Part shown: positions 28,894 through 36,427 of the stretch, piece after piece | Layout of the letters: each line of letters begins with the position of its first letter | Position numbering within the stretch: the first letter of the stretch is position 1 | NCBI GenBank assembly: GCA_030645615.1 | Contig: JAUSNB010000035.1 | Span: forward strand, 32,987-96,986 | DNA length: 64,000 nucleotides | Direction of reading: 5' to 3' | Source of the DNA: Actinomycetota bacterium | GTDB lineage: Bacteria > Actinomycetota > Actinomycetes > S36-B12 | Notes under the pieces: generated by a model | Seen by the model: the letters and a program-made list of their open reading frames with translations, nothing else | The model's database searches: none | What the model was told of the DNA's origin: nothing | Program-made: the position numbers and the translations under genes

Positions 28894-28922
28894 AGGTTAG
28901 GCACTTGCGCACGAAGGCACAA
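28894..28922 (-). promoter_or_regulatory. rex promoter with weak Rex-like operator
   Basis: On the minus strand TTGTGC (28917-28922) and TAACCT (28894-28899) are 17 nt apart. TTGCGCACGAAGGCACAA (plus, 28905-28922) overlaps the -35 and spacer and matches the Rex consensus TTGTGAA-N4-TTCACAA at 5 of 7 positions in each half. Rex autoregulation is known in Streptomyces; this site is weaker than the nuo one. Confidence 0.5.
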
Positions 28923-28946
28923 AGTTGACCGGACATTCGCGTCCGG

Positions 28947-29201
28947 TTATCGGTCGGACGTGCTGCCCAAGGCGACCCGGAGCCGCTGCGGGTCCACCCG
29001 CCAGAAGTCGTGCTGCTCCCCATCGACCAGGACAACGGGGATCTGCTCGGCGTACTGGTCGTACAACGCGGGATCCCCCTCGATGGACCATTCCTGCCAC
29101 GTCTGGCCCGTCTCGGCGCACACCGACGCGACGACTGCTCGTGCCTCGTCGCACAGGTGGCAGCCGGGCTTGCCGATCAGCGTCACCCGCGCGCGGCTCA
29201 C
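28947..29201 (-). CDS. Glutaredoxin-like small thioredoxin-fold protein
   Basis: 84-aa protein of the actinobacterial glutaredoxin-like type (DUF836 class). The start VTLIGKPGCHLCDEA has a CxxC site (CHLC), followed by the cis-Pro segment YAEQIPVVLVDG. The GTG at 29201 overlaps the stop of the acyl-CoA ligase gene (GTGA). It precedes rex by 134 nt, a conserved order in actinobacteria. Its partner is unknown. Confidence 0.8.
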   Translation of the reverse strand: MSRARVTLIGKPGCHLCDEARAVVASVCAETGQTWQEWSIEGDPALYDQYAEQIPVVLVDGEQHDFWRVDPQRLRVALGSTSDR

Positions 29202-30715
29202 GTGCCGTAGCCGGTGTCGCCGTAGACGTCGCGAAGCCGGCCCTTGGCCACCTTGCCCGTGGCCGAGTGCGGAAGCGCCTCCACCACCCGGATGCTGGCC
29301 GGGCACTTGAAGCGGGCCAGCCGGGTCGAGCAATGCTCGGCGATCTGCTCCGGGGTCAGCGTCACGCCGGGAAGGGGCACGACCAAAGCACTGACCGCCT
29401 CCCCGGTCGCGTCGTCGGGCACGCCGACCACGGCCGCCTCGGCAACCCCGTCCATCGCGTCGATGACCAGTTCGATCTCGCGCGGGTAGACGTTGAACCC
29501 GTTGACGAGGATGACCTCGCGCCGCCGGTCCACGAGGTGCAGGTCGCCGTCCTCGTCCGCGTATGCCACGTCACCGGACCGGAACCAGCCCTCGGCATCC
29601 GGGCCTCCCGCTCCGTCGGGCCAGTACCCGCGAAACACGGAGGGACCGCGCACGCAGACCTCGCCGGGGTCGCCCTCGTCGACCTCGCCACCGGACTCGT
29701 CCACCAGTCTGAGTTCCAGCCCAGGAAGCGGCCGGCCCACGGATCCCGCCTTGGGCACGCCGGACACCAGGGTGGTCGCGATGACCGGCGCCGTCTCTGT
29801 CATGCCATAGCCCTCGAAGATCTCCTTGCCGGTGAGCTCGGCGAACTCGGCGAACACGCGTGGCGGAAGCGGCGCCCCTCCGCTGGACAGCAGGCGCACC
29901 CCGGCCATCGCCTGGCCGACGCCGGGCGTGCGGCACCACGCCTGGTACATCGCCGGGGCCCCGGCAACGGTGGTGACCCGTTCGCGCGCGATCAGCGCGA
30001 GCGTCTCGACCGGGTCGAAGCGGTCGCTCAGCACGCAGGTCGCGCCGGCTGCGACCGCCATCCCGAGGGCCGTGTTCAGCCCGTAGACGTGGAACATGGG
30101 CAGGACGATGAGCACCACGTCCGAGTCGACCACGGCCGGCGGCTCGGTGAGCGACATGAGCATGTCGATGTTGGCCTGCAACGCGGCGTGGCTGAGCATG
30201 GCCGCCTTGGGTCGGCCGCTGGTGCCCGCCGTGAAGAGCAGGAGGGCCAGCCCCTCGCCGTCGATGCCGGGATCGGGGGGCCTGGCGCCCTCCCCGGAAC
30301 GACGGGTCCTGGCCCACTCCGACCCGACGACGCTGATGATCTCGCAGCCGGGCAGGGCTGCCGCGGCGTCCTCACCCACGGTCTGCGTGGAGGGCTGCAC
30401 GAGCAGGAGCCGGCTATCGGAAACCGCCAGCAGCACGGCGACTTCCGGGGCGGTGTACGCGGGGTTGAGGGGAACGGTGACCAGCCCGCACCGCGCCGCC
30501 GCGTAGTACGCGACGATGAACTCGTAGGTGTTGCCGAGCAGCATCGCCACGCGATCTCCGGGGTGCAGGCCCCGCTGGGCCAGCCCGACGGCATACGCAT
30601 CGACGTCGCCGTCCGCCTCGGCCCAGGAGTAGTGCCGGTCCCCCGAGATGACGAAGGCCGCATCGGGATGCCGGGCGGCCGAAGCGCGCAGGAATTCCGC
30701 GATGTTCGCCGTCAC
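29198..30715 (-). CDS. Class I adenylate-forming enzyme (fatty acyl-CoA ligase-like)
   Basis: 505-aa AMP-binding ligase. The P-loop reads LLFTAGTSGRPKAAML, followed by FEGYGMTETAPV, GWFRSGDVAYADEDG, DRRREVILVNGFNVYPREIE and the catalytic C-terminal Lys in SATGKVAKGRL. These are all the residues needed to adenylate a carboxylate and transfer it to CoA; the acid cannot be read from sequence. The GTG at 30715 has GGGAGGG upstream. It is co-transcribed with the glutaredoxin-like gene. Confidence 0.85.
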   Translation of the reverse strand: MTANIAEFLRASAARHPDAAFVISGDRHYSWAEADGDVDAYAVGLAQRGLHPGDRVAMLLGNTYEFIVAYYAAARCGLVTVPLNPAYTAPEVAVLLAVSDSRLLLVQPSTQTVGEDAAAALPGCEIISVVGSEWARTRRSGEGARPPDPGIDGEGLALLLFTAGTSGRPKAAMLSHAALQANIDMLMSLTEPPAVVDSDVVLIVLPMFHVYGLNTALGMAVAAGATCVLSDRFDPVETLALIARERVTTVAGAPAMYQAWCRTPGVGQAMAGVRLLSSGGAPLPPRVFAEFAELTGKEIFEGYGMTETAPVIATTLVSGVPKAGSVGRPLPGLELRLVDESGGEVDEGDPGEVCVRGPSVFRGYWPDGAGGPDAEGWFRSGDVAYADEDGDLHLVDRRREVILVNGFNVYPREIELVIDAMDGVAEAAVVGVPDDATGEAVSALVVPLPGVTLTPEQIAEHCSTRLARFKCPASIRVVEALPHSATGKVAKGRLRDVYGDTGYGT

Positions 30716-30792
30716 GCCGACCCTCCCGTGGCTCAGCCGGCAGGTCGCCCGGCCCCGCGTCCGAGTGTGGCACACGCCTGCGCGCCGCTGGG

Positions 30793-30798
30793 TAGTCT
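30793..30798 (+). promoter_or_regulatory. -10 box of the HAD hydrolase gene (leaderless)
   Basis: TAGTCT, 6 nt, then GTG at 30805. Confidence 0.55.
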
Positions 30799-30804
30799 CG
30801 GCGC

Positions 30805-31710
30805 GTGAACGCCACCCCGCCGGTGCCCGACCCGCTCTCTTCGCAGGATCGGCACGATGTGTTGTCGCGCTACCGCCAGGCGGGCGAGGCATCCGCCCGG
30901 GCGGGCGGCGCCCGCGTCACGAGCGGGCCGACCTCGGACCCGACGGCGGCCGCCTTCTTCGACGTGGACAACACGATGATGCGGGGCGCGAGCATCTTCC
31001 ACTTCGCCGTCGGGCTGGCGCGACGCAACTACTTCACCGGACGGGAGATCGTCGGCTTCGGTGTCAAGCAGGTGAAGTTCGTGCTCAGCGGTTCCGAGGA
31101 CCTCGAGGACGTGGCCTCCGCAACGGCAGCCGCGCTCTCCTTCGTGCAGGGCCGGCGAGTCGATGAGCTCGTCGCGTTGAGCGAGGAGGTCTTCGACGAG
31201 AGCATGATCGACAAGCTCATCCCGGGAACCCTGGCCATCGCCCAGGGCCACCTCGACGCCGGCCAGCAGGTGTGGCTGGTCACGGCGACGCCGATCGAGC
31301 TGGCCAGCCTCATCGCCACCCGCTTGGGCCTCACGGGTGCACTCGGCACGGTGTCGGAGATCCGCGACGGCGTGTACACCGGGCACCTCGACGGCCCCCC
31401 ACTCCACGGCCTGGCCAAGGCCGAGGCGATCAAGGCCCTCGCCGCGCGGGAGGGCCTTGACCTGGCCCGCTGCTCCGCCTACTCGGACTCGTCCAACGAC
31501 ATCCCCATGCTGTCCACGGTCGGCAACCCGGTGGCCGTCAACCCGGACCCGGCGCTGCGCGCGCACGCTCGCGAGAACGACTGGAAGATCCGCGACTTCC
31601 GGCGGCGTGAGCAGGTCAAGCGGTTCGCGCTGCCCGCGGCGGCCGGGGCGGGCGGCATCGCGCTGGGGATGGCGGTGGGCTACGCCACCGCCCGGGCGCG
31701 TCGCTACTAG
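30805..31710 (+). CDS. HAD-IB family hydrolase
   Basis: 301-aa haloacid dehalogenase-type phosphatase of subclass IB (SerB/CicA-like). Motif I is FFDVDNTMMRG (nucleophile D53, acid D55), motif II VTATP, motif III a Lys before the SSNDIPML segment, and motif IV YSDSSNDIPM. A hydrophobic helix near the C-terminus (about 274-296) suggests membrane attachment. M. tuberculosis and Streptomyces homologues lie near PlsC-like acyltransferases, so a lysophosphatidate or phosphoserine-like substrate is possible but not shown. It is convergent with the plsC-like gene. Confidence 0.85.
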   Translation: MNATPPVPDPLSSQDRHDVLSRYRQAGEASARAGGARVTSGPTSDPTAAAFFDVDNTMMRGASIFHFAVGLARRNYFTGREIVGFGVKQVKFVLSGSEDLEDVASATAAALSFVQGRRVDELVALSEEVFDESMIDKLIPGTLAIAQGHLDAGQQVWLVTATPIELASLIATRLGLTGALGTVSEIRDGVYTGHLDGPPLHGLAKAEAIKALAAREGLDLARCSAYSDSSNDIPMLSTVGNPVAVNPDPALRAHARENDWKIRDFRRREQVKRFALPAAAGAGGIALGMAVGYATARARRY

Positions 31711-31833
31711 CCGAAGGCCGATGCCCCCTCACCCCTCCCCCGTTCAGTGGCCAGTCGTGGGGGGCCGGAATCGATTCCGGACCCCCACGACTGGCCACTC
31801 GGCGAGAACGGCTGCTTACTAGCCGAAGGCCGA
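31705..31833. mobile_element. Possible small insertion bounded by 17-bp direct repeats
   Basis: TACTAGCCGAAGGCCGA occurs at 31705-31721 and again at 31817-31833, with 95 nt between them holding the family B palindrome. The repeat contains the HAD stop (TAG) in one copy and the plsC-like stop (TAG on the minus strand) in the other; both use the same CTAG. Removing one copy plus the insert would leave the two convergent genes sharing CTAG. This looks like a target-site duplication or a local segmental duplication. Confidence 0.45.
31746..31799. repeat. Near-perfect 54-bp palindrome (family B)
   Basis: Two 27-nt arms, starting AGTGGCCAGTCGTGGGGG and meeting at GAATCGATTC, match at 26 of 27 positions with no loop. 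Outer arms CCGTTC (31740-31745) and GAACGG (31806-31811) extend the stem with a bulge. It lies between convergent genes, so a bidirectional terminator or a REP/MITE-like element is likely. Confidence 0.85.
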
Positions 31834-32835
31834 GGGGCGCTTCACGAGCAGCCGGTAGATCGACTGCTGGATCTGCTCGCGGACCTGGTCGGTCAGGTTG
31901 AACACCACCATGGGGTCATCGGCAGCGCCCTCGGGATAGCTGTCGGTCGGGATCGGCTCGCCGAAGTGGATCAGCCACTTGCTCGGCAGGGGGACGAGGC
32001 CCAGCGGGCCCAGCCACGGCCAGGTCGGGGTGATCGGGAAGTACGGCAGGCCCAGGATACGGGCCAGCAAGGACGCATTGCCGATCATCGGGTACGTCTC
32101 CTCGGCGCCGACGATGGCCGTGGGGATGATCGGGGTCCGCGTGCGCAGGGCCGCGGCCACGAAACCGCCCCGACCGAAGCGCTGCAGCTTGTATCGCTGG
32201 CTGAACGGCTTGCCCACGCCCTTGAAACCCTCGGGCCACACGCCCACGAGCTCACCGGCCGACAGGAGTCGCTCGGCATCCGGGTGGCAGGCGAGGGTGT
32301 GCCCGGCCTTGCGGGCGATGTCTGCGACGACGGGGGTCTGGAAGACGAGGTTCGCACCGAGCATCCGCAGGTGCCGGTGAGCCGGATGCTCGTCGTGAAG
32401 CGCGACCTGGGTCATCGCCGCATCGAGGGCGATCGTGCCCGAATGGTTGGCGACCACCAGTGCGCCGGACTCTGCCGGCACGTTCTCCAGTCCCGTGGTC
32501 TCGACCCGGAACCAGGACGTGTAGAGCGGCCGCAGCATCGCGAGCAGCACGCGGTCGGTGAACTCCGGATCGAAGCCGAAGTCGTCGACCGAGTAGTCGC
32601 CGGCCAGTCGGCGCCGCGCGAAGTCAAGCCAGGAATCCGTGTCAGCCCCCGGTCCCTGGGGCATCGGCGATGGTGTAGGCGCGGCCACCAGGACCCGCTT
32701 GGCCTTGCGGGGAGCACGGGCGGCGGGCAGGCGGGCACCCGGGGCAGACCTCGTCGGCGTCGGCTGCGGGCCGGTGTTGCCGACCAGCCGCGCGGCCTTT
32801 GACGGGCCTGCTGTCCGCCCCGGGGGCACCTCCAT
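31819..32835 (-). CDS. PlsC-like lysophospholipid acyltransferase family protein
   Basis: 338-aa protein with an acyltransferase domain from about 120 to 320. The catalytic HX4D motif is NHSGTIALD, and VWPEGFKG is the glycerolipid-binding motif; IPTAIVGAEE follows. The first 70 residues are Pro/Ala/Arg-rich and probably disordered. A homologue (Rv0502) lies in the same place after an epimerase gene in M. tuberculosis. The ATG at 32835 lies 1 nt after the epimerase stop. Confidence 0.85.
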   Translation of the reverse strand: MEVPPGRTAGPSKAARLVGNTGPQPTPTRSAPGARLPAARAPRKAKRVLVAAPTPSPMPQGPGADTDSWLDFARRRLAGDYSVDDFGFDPEFTDRVLLAMLRPLYTSWFRVETTGLENVPAESGALVVANHSGTIALDAAMTQVALHDEHPAHRHLRMLGANLVFQTPVVADIARKAGHTLACHPDAERLLSAGELVGVWPEGFKGVGKPFSQRYKLQRFGRGGFVAAALRTRTPIIPTAIVGAEETYPMIGNASLLARILGLPYFPITPTWPWLGPLGLVPLPSKWLIHFGEPIPTDSYPEGAADDPMVVFNLTDQVREQIQQSIYRLLVKRPSAFG

Positions 32836-32836
32836 G

Positions 32837-33808
32837 TCAGGCAACGTCCACCGACACGCGGGCCTCGCTGCGCCCGACGAATGACATGAAGGCCGCATCC
32901 GACGTCCAGGCCGGCTCGAACCCCAGCACCGTGCGCATCGCGGTGGTGTCGAGCCCTCGGCCGTAGGTCAGGTAGCGGACTGCTTCGGGGGAGAAGTCCG
33001 CCAGCCCCGCCGGACCAAGGCTGCGGCCCACCGTGGAGAACATGAGCCGGGGCACGATGATCCATCGCCGGCCCGTGCGACGCACTGCCTGGGAGAGCAG
33101 CAGCACGCCGTCGCCCGCGACGTTGAACGTCCCGCGCCTGGCCGTCCGCACGGCCGTGCGGATGGACTCGAGGAGGTCGTCCTCGTGGACGAACTGCAGC
33201 CGAGGGTCGAACCCCAGCACCGTCGGGATGACCGGCAGCGAGAAGTACCCGGTGATCGCCGTCTGCACGCGCGGGCCGATCACGTTGGCGAAGCGCAGCG
33301 TGGTCACCGATACGTCAGGGCGGCGACGGGCGAAGCCGCGCACGTAGGTCTCGACCTCGACCGAGTCCTTGGCCCAGCCGTGGCTCGGCGCGTGCTTCGG
33401 CTCCATGTCCTCGGTGAACTTCGCCGGGTCCTTGGGCCCGGACCCGTAGACGGAGGCCGTGGACTTCACGACCAGCGAGCGCACGCTCGGCGTGCGCTGG
33501 CAGGCGGCGAGGAGCTGCATCGTTCCGATGACGTTGATCTCCTTCATCGTGGAACGACCGCCCGCCTGCTTGGGCGTCGCGATGACACCCATGTGCACGA
33601 CCGTGTCAACGCCCGATTCGCCCATGACCTTGGCGATCACCGGGTTGCGGATGTCCGCCCGTACGAACGAGGTGCCCGGGATCTCGCGCTCGGGCGCCAC
33701 GACATCGACGCCGATAACGGTCGCCACCTCGGGGTCAGCGGCAAGGAGAGCGGCCATGCGGCCGCCCAGGTAACGCGAGACCCCCGTGACCAGCACGGTA
33801 CGACCCAT
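32837..33808 (-). CDS. NAD-dependent epimerase/dehydratase (extended SDR)
   Basis: 323-aa extended short-chain dehydrogenase/reductase-like protein. The nucleotide motif is VTGVSRYLGGRMA (TGxxxxxG), and DVVAPEREI follows the second strand. The catalytic Tyr/Lys pair is not in the classical YxxxK form; the corresponding segment is HGWAKDSVE. M. tuberculosis GalE2 (Rv0501) is in the same position, but UDP-glucose epimerase activity should not be assumed. Confidence 0.8.
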   Translation of the reverse strand: MGRTVLVTGVSRYLGGRMAALLAADPEVATVIGVDVVAPEREIPGTSFVRADIRNPVIAKVMGESGVDTVVHMGVIATPKQAGGRSTMKEINVIGTMQLLAACQRTPSVRSLVVKSTASVYGSGPKDPAKFTEDMEPKHAPSHGWAKDSVEVETYVRGFARRRPDVSVTTLRFANVIGPRVQTAITGYFSLPVIPTVLGFDPRLQFVHEDDLLESIRTAVRTARRGTFNVAGDGVLLLSQAVRRTGRRWIIVPRLMFSTVGRSLGPAGLADFSPEAVRYLTYGRGLDTTAMRTVLGFEPAWTSDAAFMSFVGRSEARVSVDVA

Positions 33809-33840
33809 GCGACCCCCTCGTTCCCGGCCGCTTCTTGCCG

Positions 33841-33939
33841 CTACTTCTTGTTGCGGCGCTGGACTCGGGTACGGCGGAGCAGCTTGCGGTGCTTCTTCTT
33901 GGCCATCCGCTTGCGCCGCTTCTTGACCACAGAGCCCAT
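33841..33939 (-). CDS. Ribosomal protein bS22 (AURKAIP1/COX24-type small basic protein)
   Basis: 32-aa, extremely basic product reading [19 protein letters not shown] then [13 protein letters not shown]. This matches the actinobacterial small-subunit protein bS22. The ATG at 33939 has AAGGA 7 nt upstream. The position between an HTH gene and an epimerase gene is the same as in M. tuberculosis (Rv0500A/B). Confidence 0.9.
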   Translation of the reverse strand: MGSVVKKRRKRMAKKKHRKLLRRTRVQRRNKK

Positions 33940-33960
33940 CAAGTGTCCTTATCGTCCTTG

Positions 33961-33999
33961 GGGCCCGTCCGGGCCCGTGTCACGAGCCCCCTGAGCCTA
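33961..33999 (-). promoter_or_regulatory. bS22 promoter and leader hairpin
   Basis: TAGGCT on the minus strand (33994-33999) is a likely -10. It would give a leader of about 48 nt containing the perfect hairpin GGGCCC-GGAC-GGGCCC at 33961-33976. The hairpin could terminate the upstream HTH transcript or regulate bS22. Confidence 0.4.
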
Positions 34000-34034
34000 T
34001 CCGCCGGGCGGGCGCATCACTCGGCCGGTATCGA

Positions 34035-34241
34035 CTACGCGGTCTCGACGAAGGAGTCTCGCAGGTAGTCGTGAACGGCCTGCTCGGGAACGCGGAAGGA
34101 ACGGCCCACGCGCACGGCGGGCATCTCGCCGTTGTGGACGAGGCGGTAGACCGTCATCTTGGAGACGCGCATGACAGCAGCGACCTCCGCGACGGTCAGG
34201 AACCGGACCTCAGCGAACGCCCGATCAGGGGTCGTGGACAT
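34035..34241 (-). CDS. Excisionase-type helix-turn-helix DNA-binding protein
   Basis: 68-aa MerR/excisionase-like winged helix: FLTVAEVAAVMRVSKMTVYRL is the HTH and RVGRSFRVPEQAVHDYL the wing. It is chromosomal and conserved upstream of bS22 in actinobacteria, so it is a transcription factor rather than a phage excisionase. No effector domain is present. It has its own promoter at 34315-34343. Confidence 0.88.
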   Translation of the reverse strand: MSTTPDRAFAEVRFLTVAEVAAVMRVSKMTVYRLVHNGEMPAVRVGRSFRVPEQAVHDYLRDSFVETA

Positions 34242-34314
34242 TTGCGCACCGAACTCTCTGCCCCGGACCGTCCCGGCTTCCCCTCCGGAGACTCACGGCA
34301 TGTAGGCGTTGCGA

Positions 34315-34343
34315 AGACTAGTGGCCTCTGTGGTGGTTGTGAA
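34315..34343 (-). promoter_or_regulatory. Promoter of the HTH gene
   Basis: On the minus strand TTCACA (34338-34343) and TAGTCT (34315-34320) are exactly 17 nt apart. The -35 differs from TTGACA at one position. It predicts a leader of about 65 nt. Confidence 0.6.
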
Positions 34344-34390
34344 AGTTGAATTGAGGAATCGATGGAAGGTCGCGCCGAGCGGGGGTGCGG

Positions 34391-35587
34391 CTAGAACCAC
34401 AGCCCAGGCTCCGCGGTGAGCCCCCACCGCGGGAAGACGGCCAGCCGGGTCGCGAGGACGGCTGCGTCCAGGGCGTCGTCCGCATCGAACCCGTGGTCGA
34501 AGGGCTTGGGCCAGGGCTGCCTGCCGTCGGTCATGCGCCCGGGCGCCTGTCGGCCCAGAGACTCCAGCACGAACTCATGGAAGCCGTCGGGGAGCAGCGC
34601 CTCCGGCTCGATTGGCCGTCCGGCGGCGATGGCGATCAGGTGGGTCCACGCGCGCGGGACGACATCGACCCACTCGTACCCGCCGCCGCCGAGCGCCAGC
34701 CAGCGTCCGCCGGCATAGCGATGGGCCCAGCGGTGGACGGCCTCGAACGCCATCCGTTGGCCGTCCATGGAGACGAGCAGATGCGCGAGGGGATCCTCGA
34801 AGTGGGTGTCCACGCCATGCTGGCTGACCAGCACCTGCGGGGCGAACGCCTCGAGGATGTCGGGGACGACCCCGTGCAGCGCGCGCAGCCAGCCTTGGTC
34901 GCCCGTCCCGGCCGGGACCGCGATGTTGACCGCCGTGCCAGGCGCGCGCGGCCCACCGGTCTCGGCGGGGAACCCGGTGCCCGGGAACAGCGAGCGGGGG
35001 TCCTCGTGGATGGAGATCGTCATGACCCGCGGGTCGTCCCAGAAGATCGACTGGACGCCGTCACCGTGGTGGACGTCGACGTCGACGTAGGCCACGCGCT
35101 CGACTCCCTGGTCCAGCAGCCAGTACACGGCGACCGCGATGTCGTTGTAGACGCAGAAGCCGGCCGCCGAGCCGCGCATGGCGTGGTGCAGGCCCCCGGC
35201 AAGGCTGACCGCGTGGTCGACGGTCCCCTCGTGGACCGCCTGGGCCCCGAGCAGCGAGGCGCCGGCGACGCGGGCCGCGGCGTCGTGCATGCCAGGGAAG
35301 ACCGGGTCGTCGCTCGTGCCCAGGCCGAACGTCTCGTCGTAGAAGTGCGGATCGTCGGATCCCTGGCGCACCGCGGCGACGTAGTCGGCGTCGTGGACCC
35401 GAAGCAGCAGATCGTCGTCGACGGGCTCGACCGGCCCGAGCGTGGTGACGTGAGGGTGGGCCAGGAGTCCGAAGTCACCGGCCAGGCGCATGGCCAGCTG
35501 CGTCCGCAACGGGGAGAACGGGTGGCCCGGTCCGAAGTCGTACTGCGCAAGCCGGTCGTCCCACACGACGCCGAGCCGATCGCCCAT
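34391..35587 (-). CDS. Histone deacetylase-family protein (AcuC-like)
   Basis: 398-aa arginase/deacetylase-fold enzyme. Catalytic histidines H134-H135 (GGLHHAM), zinc ligands D171 and H173 (YVDVDVHHGDG) and D260 (GVDTHFEDP), and the GGGGYEW glycine-rich loop with the substrate tyrosine are all present. It should therefore be an active Zn-dependent lysine deacetylase, acting perhaps on acetyl-CoA synthetase as AcuC does in Bacillus, or on polyamines. It lies 2 nt after proC. Confidence 0.88.
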   Translation of the reverse strand: MGDRLGVVWDDRLAQYDFGPGHPFSPLRTQLAMRLAGDFGLLAHPHVTTLGPVEPVDDDLLLRVHDADYVAAVRQGSDDPHFYDETFGLGTSDDPVFPGMHDAAARVAGASLLGAQAVHEGTVDHAVSLAGGLHHAMRGSAAGFCVYNDIAVAVYWLLDQGVERVAYVDVDVHHGDGVQSIFWDDPRVMTISIHEDPRSLFPGTGFPAETGGPRAPGTAVNIAVPAGTGDQGWLRALHGVVPDILEAFAPQVLVSQHGVDTHFEDPLAHLLVSMDGQRMAFEAVHRWAHRYAGGRWLALGGGGYEWVDVVPRAWTHLIAIAAGRPIEPEALLPDGFHEFVLESLGRQAPGRMTDGRQPWPKPFDHGFDADDALDAAVLATRLAVFPRWGLTAEPGLWF

Positions 35588-35589
35588 GC

Positions 35590-36387
35590 TCAGCCCCCTG
35601 ACAGCTCGCGGCTGCGATCGCGGGCAGCCGTGATCGCCGAGACGACCGACTGCCGGACTCCTAGCCGATCCATCGTCGAGATGGCCGCGGCCGTGGTCCC
35701 GTTCGGAGACGTGACGTTACGCCGCAACTCCTCGGCAGTCTCGGCGGAGGCATCGAGCAGGACTGCGGCTCCCAGCAGGGTGCTGTGGACCAGCCGCTGG
35801 GCGGTCGCCGGATCCAGGCCGAGGTCGACCCCGGCGTCGATCATCGCCTCCGCGAGGTAGAACAGGTAGGCCGGGCCGCTGCCCGACACCGCCGTCACCG
35901 CGTCCTGCAGCGCCTCGGGGACCTCGACCACCGCGCCCACCGACTCCAGCAGTGACACCGCGGTCGCCAGCGAGGAAGGCGGGCAGGCCGCGCCCGGGCT
36001 CACTCCCGTGGTTCCGCGATCCACCCGCGCCGGAGTGTTCGGCATCGCCCGCACGACTGCGATGCCGGCGGGCAGCCGCTCCTCGATGAAGGCCGTGGTG
36101 ATGCCCGCGCAGACGGAGATGACCAAGGCATCGGCGAGGACGATGCCGGAGATGTCGTCGAGGAGGCCGCCGACATCCTGCGGCTTGACCGCGAGCAGGA
36201 TCACGTCGGCCCCCGCGACCGCAGCGGCGGGGTCGGCAAGGTCGACGCCATGACGGGCCTGCAGTTCCTCCCCCCGCTCACGACGCTTCTCCGATACGAC
36301 GACCGATGGGCGCGGGTTCATCCGGCGCAGCAGGCCGCTGGCCAGGGTCTCCCCCATCACGCCACCGCCGAGCACGGCTACGCGCAT
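35590..36387 (-). CDS. proC: Pyrroline-5-carboxylate reductase
   Basis: Last step of proline synthesis, NAD(P)H-dependent reduction of P5C. The 265-aa product has the Rossmann motif VLGGGVMGETL at the N-terminus, VKPQD, RAMPNTPA and the signature AVSGSGPAYLFYLAEAM. The ATG at 36387 was chosen because GGAGGT lies 7 nt before it; the GTG three codons upstream is too close to that site. Confidence 0.94.
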   Translation of the reverse strand: MRVAVLGGGVMGETLASGLLRRMNPRPSVVVSEKRRERGEELQARHGVDLADPAAAVAGADVILLAVKPQDVGGLLDDISGIVLADALVISVCAGITTAFIEERLPAGIAVVRAMPNTPARVDRGTTGVSPGAACPPSSLATAVSLLESVGAVVEVPEALQDAVTAVSGSGPAYLFYLAEAMIDAGVDLGLDPATAQRLVHSTLLGAAVLLDASAETAEELRRNVTSPNGTTAAAISTMDRLGVRQSVVSAITAARDRSRELSGG

Positions 36388-36427
36388 GGCGACCACCTCC
36401 GAGCCGAGTGGGTCGGGGCGACGGCCA

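Noticed and set aside
30757..30767. GTGTGGCACAC as a possible Rex or other operator between two divergent genes
   Set aside because: Only 11 bp with a central mismatch; it lacks the TGTGAA/TTCACA half sites of Rex and no repeat of it is seen elsewhere.
34338..34352. TTGTGAAAGTTGAA near the HTH promoter as a Rex site
   Set aside because: Only the left half fits; the right half does not resemble TTCACAA. The TGTGAA is better explained as the complement of a TTCACA -35.
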